From Mycolicibacterium thermoresistibile (GTDB taxonomy: Bacteria > Actinomycetota > Actinomycetes > Mycobacteriales > Mycobacteriaceae): a stretch of 64,000 nt of DNA. The notes beneath the pieces were generated by a model. The model was not told the DNA's origin, made no database searches, and saw nothing but the letters and a program-made list of their open reading frames with translations. The stretch lies in contig NZ_LT906483.1 in NCBI RefSeq assembly GCF_900187065.1, forward strand, positions 2,294,001-2,358,000, read 5' to 3'. This document shows positions 8,846 through 16,205 of the stretch, in pieces; positions within the stretch are counted from its first letter, which is position 1; each line of letters starts with the position of its first letter. A program made the translations under genes and the position numbers.

Positions 8846-9538
8846 TCAGTTGCCGGCGCGTTCCATCGACCCGATGTAGTAGGTCTCGCTTCCGGTGGGA
8901 TAACCGCCGCCGGTGGTGGCGATGTGGACGTGGTCGTAGTGGTTGGCGGTCGGTGAGCCGTAGTCGGCGGTCCACGTCGCGGTGCCGACCCCCGGGTAGA
9001 AGCCCTGCCGCCAGATCACGTGCAGCACGCCCCAGCGCTTGGCGTTGGCCAGCGCCAACCCGGCGATCTGGTTACCCAGCGCGATGCCTTCGGGGGTGTT
9101 CCAGTTCGGGATCATCACGTCGATCGCCAGCCCCTCGGGATGCCACCGCAGGGGATCCTGCCGGTAGCCGCCGATGGTGGTGATCTCCGGGAACAGGACG
9201 CTGATGGCCCGCGCCACCCAGATGGTGTTGACCTGGAGCCCGCCCTCCGGCGCCACCCCCGCGGGCAACGCGAACCGGAACTCCTGGGCGCCCGACGGAG
9301 CGCTGGCGGCCAGTAGTTCGGTCTCCTCGGGCGTGGCGACGCGCAGCGGCGGCTCGGTCACCGCGCCCGGTGCTGCCCCGGGGTCCGCGGGTGAGGCAGC
9401 GGGCTGATCTTCGCAGCACGGCGGTTCGGGCCCGCTTCCGGCGTACACGATCATCCCGGCGGAGAGGCCGACCGAGGCCGCGAGCGCCAACCAACGGCCC
9501 CACCCGCGAGTCGACGCGCGCTTCTCCACGGTCAGCAC
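8846..9538 (-). CDS. Exported LAS-type metallopeptidase-like protein
   Basis: 230 residues. A basic N-terminus and one hydrophobic helix (WLALAASVGLSAGMIVYAG) form a signal peptide or anchor; a Pro/Ala-rich linker with a Cys pair (residues 41-42) follows. The C-terminal domain has H133 and D140 in RWHPEGLAIDVMIP and H203/H205 in NHYDHVHIA, the H-x6-D ... H-x-H zinc pattern of LAS enzymes (M15 D-Ala-D-Ala peptidases, lysostaphin). A cell-wall role is inferred, not shown. A paralogue at 14510 shares the whole C-terminal domain, and the two flank the KAS/ACP/FAAL cluster. Catalysis is uncertain because many mycobacterial relatives are uncharacterised. Confidence 0.8.
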   Translation of the reverse strand: MLTVEKRASTRGWGRWLALAASVGLSAGMIVYAGSGPEPPCCEDQPAASPADPGAAPGAVTEPPLRVATPEETELLAASAPSGAQEFRFALPAGVAPEGGLQVNTIWVARAISVLFPEITTIGGYRQDPLRWHPEGLAIDVMIPNWNTPEGIALGNQIAGLALANAKRWGVLHVIWRQGFYPGVGTATWTADYGSPTANHYDHVHIATTGGGYPTGSETYYIGSMERAGN

Positions 9539-9777
9539 TCTAGTGTCTGCTGGGGCGGGAGTGGCGATGATCCCGCATTACCGCACGCCGCACCCCGTAC
9601 ACCCCTCTCCCGACATTTGCGAACCCAACGAATTTCCGGAGATTTACGCAGTTGAGCGCGATCTGATTCGCCGACTCTGCATTTGCTAAACGCTGGTGTC
9701 TCGGACCGCCGGGGCGGTACAGTTCGGGGGCCGGATGTCATTGCGGCACGGGGGGATCACACACGGGGGGATCACAT

Positions 9778-10953
9778 ATGAGCGGAATCGACACGGGCCG
9801 GGCGGTGTTCTACGACCGCACACTCTTCGAACCGGAGCACGAGATGTTCCGCGATTCGTACCGCACATTTCTCAAACGCTCCGTCGCGCCGTACCACCAG
9901 CAGTGGGAGATCGACGGAATCGTCGACCGCGGCGTCTGGCTGGAGGCCGGTAAGCAGGGCTTTCTGGGAATGGGCGTGCCCGAGGAGCACGGCGGCGGGG
10001 GCGTCGCCGACTTCCGCTACAACGCGATCGTCACCGAGGAGACCACCGCGGCCGGGTTCAGCGGACTCGGCTTCGCGTTGCACAACGACATGGTCGCGCC
10101 GTATCTGTTGCGGCTCGCCACCGCCGAACAGAAGCAACGCTGGCTGCCGAGGTTCTGCAGCGGCGAGTGCATCACCGCGCTCGCCATGACCGAACCCGGC
10201 GCCGGAAGCGACCTGCAGGGCATCAGGACCCGCGCGGTGCGCGACGGTGACGGTTGGGTGCTCAACGGGTCGAAGACGTTCATCACCAACGGGATCAACG
10301 CCGACCTGGTGATCGTGTTCGCCCAGACCGACCCGGACAAGGGTTCGATGGGCTATTCACTGCTCGTCGTCGAGCGCGGGATGGCGGGTTTCGAACGTGG
10401 CCGCAGACTGGACAAGATCGGGATGACGGGCCAGGACACCGCGGAGTTGTCGTTCACCGATGTGCGGGTGCCGGCGGAGAACCTACTCGGCAAGGTGGGC
10501 AAGGGGCTGCTGTACCTGATGCAGAACCTGCCGCAGGAGCGGCTGTCGATCGCGGTGATGTCGGCGGCGGCGATGGCGGCGACGCTGGAGTCGACGCTGG
10601 AATACGTGCAGCAGCGGAAGGCCTTCGGCCGGCCGATCGGGAGTTTCCAGAACAGCCGGTTCGTGCTCGCCGAACTGGCCACCGAGGCCACCGCGATCCG
10701 CATCATGGTCGACGAGTTCGTCCGTCTGCACGACGCCGGGAAGCTCACCGCCGAGCAGGCGGCGATGGCCAAGTGGTTCGCCACCGAGGCGTTCGTCCGA
10801 CTGGCCGACCGGTGCCTGCAACTGCACGGCGGCTACGGCTACATGCGGGAGTATCCGATCGCCAAGTCCTATCTCGACGCCCGGGTGCAGACCATCTACG
10901 GCGGCACGACCGAGATCATGAAAGAGATCATCGGCCGCCGGCTGTGCACGTGA
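9778..10953 (+). CDS. Acyl-CoA dehydrogenase (FadE-like)
   Basis: 391 residues from ATG 9778, preceded by G-rich sequence. It contains the signatures ITALAMTEPGAGSDLQGI and, near the C-terminus, QLHGGYGYMREYPIAK with the FAD-contacting IYGGTTEIMKEIIGRRL. The expected catalytic glutamate lies in the GGTTEI region. Such enzymes introduce the alpha-beta double bond into acyl-CoA or acyl-ACP. It is convergent with the fatty acyl-AMP ligase gene, 45 bases apart, and is upstream of nothing else, so a link to the neighbouring acyl-chain operon is from position only. Confidence 0.93.
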   Translation: MSGIDTGRAVFYDRTLFEPEHEMFRDSYRTFLKRSVAPYHQQWEIDGIVDRGVWLEAGKQGFLGMGVPEEHGGGGVADFRYNAIVTEETTAAGFSGLGFALHNDMVAPYLLRLATAEQKQRWLPRFCSGECITALAMTEPGAGSDLQGIRTRAVRDGDGWVLNGSKTFITNGINADLVIVFAQTDPDKGSMGYSLLVVERGMAGFERGRRLDKIGMTGQDTAELSFTDVRVPAENLLGKVGKGLLYLMQNLPQERLSIAVMSAAAMAATLESTLEYVQQRKAFGRPIGSFQNSRFVLAELATEATAIRIMVDEFVRLHDAGKLTAEQAAMAKWFATEAFVRLADRCLQLHGGYGYMREYPIAKSYLDARVQTIYGGTTEIMKEIIGRRLCT

Positions 10954-10998
10954 CCCCGGGGCACCCGAGCTTCGGTGAGAGAGCTCCGGTATCGGCGC

Positions 10999-12810
10999 TC
11001 ATGGCACCTGGGTCCGGGGCGCCGGTTCGACCGCGCCCCTGCTCGCCGTGAACCGCGAATAGGCGGCGCGGGCGTGCGACAGTTGTCCCCGCGCCGCATG
11101 CAGCATCAACCGCACCGCCGACACCTTCGCCGGTGGCCGCAGTCTGCCGGCCTGCCACAGCATCCGCGCCTCGCTGCGGCGCATCTTCCCGCTCGAGGTT
11201 CGTGGCAGCGTGCCCGGCGCCAGCAGTTCCACATGGTTCACCGCGATCCCCGTGCGCTCGAGCACCCGGGTGGCCACATCGTCGGCCAGGGTGGCCGGCG
11301 CATCGGAGGTGGTCTCGACCAGCAGTGCCAGCGCCTCCTCCTCGTCACCGTCGGGGACGAAGCCCACCGCCACCGCACATCCGGTGCGCACCCCGGGCAG
11401 CCCCTCCAGTGCCGCCTCGAAATCCTGCGGCGCGTGGTTGGCGCCCCGGATGATGACGGTGTCCTTACCCCGACCGCAGATGAAGAGCTCACCGGCGAAG
11501 ACGAATCCGAGATCCCCGGTGTCCAGCCAGCCGTCGTGCACGCTCTGCTCGGTCAGGTCGGGACGCCCGAAGTATCCGCTCATCACGCTCGGTCCCCGGA
11601 CGAAGATCCGCCCGGCCTGCCCCTCGGGCAGCGCCCGCCCGTCCTCGTCGCGGACCTCCACCTCGACCCCGGCCAGCGGACGCCCGACGCTCACCAGTTC
11701 CTTGCCGCCCGGTTCCACCAGACCGGTGGCCGCCAGCCGGTCCGCGGCCACCCGGAGTGTGGCGAACGACGTGCGGGCGGGTTTGAACGTCACCGCCAGG
11801 GAGGCCTCGGCCATGCCGTAACACGGCGTCAGCGCCGACGCGGCGAAACCCCACCGCGCGAAGCGTTCGGCGAACCTGCGCTGGATGTCGGCGTTCACCG
11901 CCTCCGCGCCGTTGAGGCACAACCGCCATGACGACAGATTCACACCGTCCAGCTCGTCATCTCGAATCCTGCTGTGGCACAAGCTGAACGCGAAGTTTGG
12001 CGCCGCGGAGACGGTGCCCCGGTGGCGGGAGATCGCCCGCAGCCACGCGGCCGGCCTGGCGGCGAACAACTCCGGCGGGAGCAGGGTCAGCGGCACCGCA
12101 TGGTAGAACGCCGACAACAGATTCCCGATCAACCCCATGTCGTGGTACATCGGCAACCAGGTGACGCCGACGATCTCCGGCAGCTGCTCCTCGTCGAAGT
12201 ACCGGCCGATGGCGGCCAGGTTGTACAGCAGATTCGTGTGGGTGAGCGCCACCGGTTTCGGGTCATGCGTTGTGCCCGAGGAGAATTGGATGAGGGCGAT
12301 GTCGCCTGACCCCGGTTCCGGTGCCGGCCGGGCGCCCGGATCGGCGACCCCGCCGCCGAGATCGGAGGCGACCACACAGCCCAGGCGGGGGCCGGCGGCG
12401 TGCACGGCCACCCCCAGGAAGCGGCGGATGCGCTGGTCGGACACCACCAGCGCGGCGTCGGCGGCACGGAGCATCGCCGCGGTGCGGCGGTGGTACTCGT
12501 CGAGCCTGCCCAACCGCACCGGTGGATACAGCGGCACCGGGATGGCGCCGGCAGACAGCACCCCGAAGAAGCTCTCGACGAACTCCGGACAGGTGGGCAG
12601 CACCAGCGCCACCCGGTCGCCGCGGCGGATCCCGCTCGCCGACAGATCGGCGGCGATCGCCAGCGCCCGGTGCCGGATGTCGGCCATCGGAACGTGGCGT
12701 TCGGTCTCGTCGACCGCCACGAACGACAACTCCGCCGACGTCTGCGCCGCCGCGGCGAGGGCTTCGGTGAGGGTCGAGAACAGCGGCCGGACCGTCGGTG
12801 CGGTTCTCAT
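10999..12810 (-). CDS. Fatty acyl-AMP ligase (FAAL/FadD type)
   Basis: 603 residues. The P-loop-like motif IALIQFSSGTTHDPKPV, the TPCYGMAEASLAVTF segment (motif of the FAAL branch), DGWLDTGDLGFVFAGELFI and GTLPRTSSGKMRR near the C-terminus define the adenylating family. The N-terminal segment VPLYPPVRLGRLDEYHRR also resembles FAALs, which pass acyl adenylates to an acyl carrier protein rather than to CoA. The ATG overlaps the stop of the ACP gene by 4 bases, so a carrier partner is encoded right beside it. Third gene of the operon 14146 to 10999. The chain length accepted cannot be read from the sequence. Confidence 0.9.
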   Translation of the reverse strand: MRTAPTVRPLFSTLTEALAAAAQTSAELSFVAVDETERHVPMADIRHRALAIAADLSASGIRRGDRVALVLPTCPEFVESFFGVLSAGAIPVPLYPPVRLGRLDEYHRRTAAMLRAADAALVVSDQRIRRFLGVAVHAAGPRLGCVVASDLGGGVADPGARPAPEPGSGDIALIQFSSGTTHDPKPVALTHTNLLYNLAAIGRYFDEEQLPEIVGVTWLPMYHDMGLIGNLLSAFYHAVPLTLLPPELFAARPAAWLRAISRHRGTVSAAPNFAFSLCHSRIRDDELDGVNLSSWRLCLNGAEAVNADIQRRFAERFARWGFAASALTPCYGMAEASLAVTFKPARTSFATLRVAADRLAATGLVEPGGKELVSVGRPLAGVEVEVRDEDGRALPEGQAGRIFVRGPSVMSGYFGRPDLTEQSVHDGWLDTGDLGFVFAGELFICGRGKDTVIIRGANHAPQDFEAALEGLPGVRTGCAVAVGFVPDGDEEEALALLVETTSDAPATLADDVATRVLERTGIAVNHVELLAPGTLPRTSSGKMRRSEARMLWQAGRLRPPAKVSAVRLMLHAARGQLSHARAAYSRFTASRGAVEPAPRTQVP

Positions 12811-13070
12811 GGCTGACCGTCGACGCGGCGCAGGACCAGCTGGGCCAGATCGCGCACGGTGCGGAGGTCGCCGCCGTCGTCGGCGTCCAGCTCGATGTCG
12901 TAGCGCGCCTCGATCCGCAGCACCAGCGACATCACCCGCAGCGAGTCCATGCCGCCCTCCTGCAGGGCCGACTCTGCGGTCAGATTCGCCGCGGGCACCT
13001 CGGATCTGATCATCTCGATGATCTCCCGGGTGACCATTTCCACCCGGTCGGATTGATCGGTGTGGGTCAT
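12807..13070 (-). CDS. Acyl carrier protein
   Basis: 87 residues from ATG at 13070, overlapping the KAS gene stop (ATGA) upstream and the ligase start downstream. The motif GGMDSLRVMSLVLRIE carries the phosphopantetheine serine, S43, in a DSL context; helices and acidic residues fit a stand-alone ACP. It is the likely acceptor of the acyl chain activated by the ligase at 10999 and the substrate carrier for the KAS III-like enzyme at 13067. Confidence 0.9.
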   Translation of the reverse strand: MTHTDQSDRVEMVTREIIEMIRSEVPAANLTAESALQEGGMDSLRVMSLVLRIEARYDIELDADDGGDLRTVRDLAQLVLRRVDGQP

Positions 13071-14146
13071 GACGAAGCCTCCCCGGAGCGGGTGTCCGCA
13101 GATTGGGTCTGCACCGATCGGGGCCGGCCGCCCCACTGAATGGCGGCGGCGCCGGCGAAGTCCCCGGCGTTGGCGAACCCCGCCAGCATCACGACGTCGC
13201 CGGCGGCGATCCGCCCGTCCTCGATCGCGGTCTGCAGGTTGTGCGGCATCGCCACCGCGAACAGGTTGCCGGCTTCGTGGAAGGTGTCGCAGTGGCGTTC
13301 GCGGGGCAGTTCGAGCGCTTCGTCCCAGTTGCGCAGCAGCAGCCGGTTCGGTTGATTCGTGATCAGCAGGTCGAGGTCGACCGGTTTCACCCCGATGCGG
13401 TCGCACACCGCGCGCACCACCTGCGGCACCATCCGGTTGCCGCGGGCGAGCACCTTCATGATCTTGCCCTCGTTGAACCCGACGTGCCCCTCTCCGGGCC
13501 CGGCCTGCCACCATCGTCGCGGCGGGTCGGTCTCCAGGGTCATGTCGACCGCGTTCTGACCGAAGTAGCGGCACTCGACGTCGAGCACCGGGGAGCGGTC
13601 GGAGACTTCGAGCAGCCCGACCGCCGCACCGTCGCCGGGCACCGAGGACTGGGCGAGTTTGCGCACCTCGGGCTGTTCGAACACCTTCCCCGCGGCGCCG
13701 GCGGAACACGCGATCAGGGCCTTGCGTCCGCTTCCGGACGACAGCAACCGGCGCGCCAGCTTGATCATCTGCACGAACGACGCACAGCCGCTGTTGTGCA
13801 CGTCGATGATCCATTCCGGATTCATCCCGAGCCGGTGCGCCACCTCACCGCCCGCGCCGACGATCGGCAGATCGGGCATCTGGGAGTGGGTGAGCAGCAC
13901 GTCCACATCCCGCAGCACGTCCGGCCCGTAACGGCCGAGCAGACCTGCGGCAGCCCGTTCGATCATGTCGACATTGGATTCGTCGATCGCCGAGTGGTGT
14001 CGGTACTCCGGTGGCGCGAACATCGGGTTGTCGCGCAGATCGTCGGACTCCGCGTGTTCGGCGTACCACGACGCCGGCATCCGGTTCTCCGGCAGATAGC
14101 TGGCCACGTCGACCAGGCTGACGGTCGGTGACGGTGTTTTCCTCAT
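13067..14146 (-). CDS. KAS III-like ketoacyl synthase/acyltransferase with His-to-Asn change
   Basis: 359 residues, ATG at 14146 behind a strong AGGGGGG site. The thiolase fold is recognisable from HNSGCASFVQMIKLARRL (nucleophile C121), PGDGAAVGLLE near residue 170 and the C-terminal HEAGNLFAVAMPHNLQ (N294 in the position of the catalytic Asn). Where canonical KAS III has a HQAN box, this protein reads ITNQPNR, so the catalytic His is replaced by N264. That suggests altered chemistry, such as acyl transfer without decarboxylative condensation, as known for some KAS III relatives in secondary metabolism. First gene of a coupled operon with ACP and FAAL. The product is unknown. Confidence 0.85.
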   Translation of the reverse strand: MRKTPSPTVSLVDVASYLPENRMPASWYAEHAESDDLRDNPMFAPPEYRHHSAIDESNVDMIERAAAGLLGRYGPDVLRDVDVLLTHSQMPDLPIVGAGGEVAHRLGMNPEWIIDVHNSGCASFVQMIKLARRLLSSGSGRKALIACSAGAAGKVFEQPEVRKLAQSSVPGDGAAVGLLEVSDRSPVLDVECRYFGQNAVDMTLETDPPRRWWQAGPGEGHVGFNEGKIMKVLARGNRMVPQVVRAVCDRIGVKPVDLDLLITNQPNRLLLRNWDEALELPRERHCDTFHEAGNLFAVAMPHNLQTAIEDGRIAAGDVVMLAGFANAGDFAGAAAIQWGGRPRSVQTQSADTRSGEASS

Positions 14147-14509
14147 CGTTGCCCCCCTGGAGAGGCATTCTGTACGACGACGGACCCGGCGCGGCGGGTA
14201 TTAGCCAGAAATGAACGAACCCGGTCGATTTGATGCCCGGTGATCCTCGGCCCCGACCCGTTGAATCGGCCGTGACCGGCTGTTTCCTCCCGCCGGACCG
14301 CCGCCGGTCTTGTGGCTATCGCAAACAGATTTCAGCGTCTGAACCGTGGTTGTCCCAGCCATTGGCAAACGTCGACGTGGGACCGTGCCGGCCGGCTCGG
14401 TGCGTGGTGGGCCGGATCTGCGCGGATGTGCCCGGCCGTTCCGCCGACCGGTGGGCGACCGGTGCCGATATCGGCGCAAAATTTGCCCAGGCGTCGGGAC
14501 CTGCGCCAA
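14147..14509. other. 363-base intergenic region
   Basis: No gene-like frame on either strand. It contains the promoter region of the KAS-ACP-FAAL operon and a 12-bp perfect palindrome GCCGATATCGGC at 14464-14475. Nothing else stands out. Confidence 0.6.
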
Positions 14510-15175
14510 TCAGCGCAGGAAGGTCCGGCCGGACGGGTAGCCGCCACCGGTGGTGGCGATGTGTACATGGTTGTAGTGATTGGCGTTGTCCGAACCGCGG
14601 TCGGCCATCGGCCGAGGTGTGCCGTTGCGGGGGTAGTAGGTCTGCCGCCAGATGATGTGGTCGAGGCCGAACCGGTCACCGTTGGCCAGCACGAATTCGA
14701 CGATCTCATCACCGAGCGCCCTGCCCTCGGGGGAGGCGTAATCCGGGATCATCACGTCGATCGCCAGCCCGTTGGGGTGCCAGCGCATCGAGTCCGGCCG
14801 CACCCCGCCGATCTGCATGATCTCGGGGAACAACGCGCTGACGGCGCGCGCGGCCAGGATCGTCTTCACCTGCAGGCCGGCCTCCGGGGCGACCCCGGGC
14901 GGTAGTGACTCCGGATCGATACGGTGTGCGGCCCGCGACGCCGGGAGGGGCGGGGGATCCGCCGCGGGGATCCGGTAGTGCGTTCCGCTCGGACCGTTCG
15001 GTGCGGTCGCCACGAGTTCGGTGTTCCACCCGGTGGCGTCGCGGGAGTCGGGGAAGGGATCGAGATGCGCGTGACCACCTGCCGCGGCGCTGAGCAGGCC
15101 GGCGAGCGGAACGGCCATGGCCGCCGCCGGCCACCAGGTGCGGCGCCGAGTCCGCGCCAGCCGGTGCTTACCCAC
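14510..15175 (-). CDS. Exported LAS-type metallopeptidase-like protein, paralogue
   Basis: 221 residues from GTG 15175; an ATG at 15244 would add 23 residues. With the GTG start the N-terminus is VGKHRLARTRRRTWW followed by a hydrophobic stretch ending LLSAAAGGHA, a good export signal with an Arg-rich front. The C-terminal domain repeats the motifs of the 8846 gene: GVAPEAGLQVKTI, RWHPNGLAIDVMIP and NHYNHVHIATTGGGYP, so the H-x6-D ... H-x-H zinc pattern is intact. It is transcribed toward the KAS operon, but 363 bases separate them. A peptidoglycan-related function is inferred. Confidence 0.78.
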   Translation of the reverse strand: MGKHRLARTRRRTWWPAAAMAVPLAGLLSAAAGGHAHLDPFPDSRDATGWNTELVATAPNGPSGTHYRIPAADPPPLPASRAAHRIDPESLPPGVAPEAGLQVKTILAARAVSALFPEIMQIGGVRPDSMRWHPNGLAIDVMIPDYASPEGRALGDEIVEFVLANGDRFGLDHIIWRQTYYPRNGTPRPMADRGSDNANHYNHVHIATTGGGYPSGRTFLR

Positions 15176-15321
15176 GGGGAGGCACCATAGCAGGCACTTC
15201 CGAAGAACTGTTATCGAAGTGTTATCGAACCGTGTCCCGGCCATGCCTGCACGGGAGATCGGGAAGAAGTCGGGTAGTCCTACTCATCCCTCGCGGCACC
15301 CGGCCGGGGCACCCTGCACGG

Positions 15322-16196
15322 GTGCCGAACATCGCCCGCGTGACCGGCCGGGACCGTGCCGTCGACGCCGCCCGGATCGCCGCGCTTTCGTCGTCGTCTT
15401 CGGCCACTGCGCGCTGTTGCCGGCGACCATCGACCGCGGCGGGGTGCGCATCGCCAACATCCTGGGTGCGCTGCCCGCATTGGCGCCGGTGACCTGGGCG
15501 GTGCAGGTCATGCCGTTGTTCTTCCTGGCCGGCGGTGCGGCCGGGGCCTATGGCTGGTGCGCGGCGAACCGGCGCGACCAGGCCCCGACGTGGGGTGGGT
15601 GGCTGATGGTCCGGGCGCAGCGGCTGTGCCGGCCGTTGTTCTGCTACCTCGGGATGTGGGCGGTGGCGCTGCTGACCCTGCGGCTCACGGTCGGCGGCGC
15701 GGACGCCGATCGAATCGGTCGCGAGGTGGTCGCGCTGCTGTGGTTCCTCGGCGTCTACCTCATCGTTCCGGCCCTCGTTCCCGCAATGACCCGGCTGCGC
15801 ACCGCGGCCGCGCCGATGGTGCTGGTCGTCGCGTTCTGCGGCCAGCTGATCCTGGCCGCGACCGGTCGCTACGAGGTGGCGCTGGTGGTCACCGGCATCG
15901 AACGGGTGTCCAACGTCTCACCTCCCACACTGGTGCTCGCGCTGCAGTGCACCTGGATGTCCTGCGCCTTCGTGGTGGCCGCGCCGGCGGTGCGCCGGCT
16001 CGCGGAGCGGCCGTGGACAGGGCGGGCGGTGCTGCTGGTGCTCGCCAAGTCCGGCCTCGGCGGCGCTGTCGGGTGGACGGCCCTGGGGGTGTTCCTGGCC
16101 ACGGCGGCCGCGGCCCGGATCACGGCGGGATCGCCGACCCGCCCCGCCGCGACACACCCGTCGGCGGGCGATGAGGCTGTCGGGGCCATTCGGTAG
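15322..16196 (+). pseudogene. Broken acyltransferase family 3 membrane protein
   Basis: From GTG 15322 the reading is VPNIARVTGRDRAVDAARIA, then the frame changes near 15385-15388 and continues as VVVFGHCALLPATIDRGG in another frame up to TAG 16196. The joined sequence resembles the N-terminus of acyltransferase-3 proteins (VDAARIxALxVVxxGH with the conserved His in the first helix). Later blocks GQLILAATGRYEVALVVTG and NVSPPTLVLALQCTWMS are present, but compared with the usual 380-420 residues a middle segment before AFCGQ and the C-terminal helices seem to be missing. The single-base shift plus two losses indicate a pseudogene. The length comparison is from memory of the family. Confidence 0.72.
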
Positions 16197-16205
16197 GGTC
16201 CTCGC

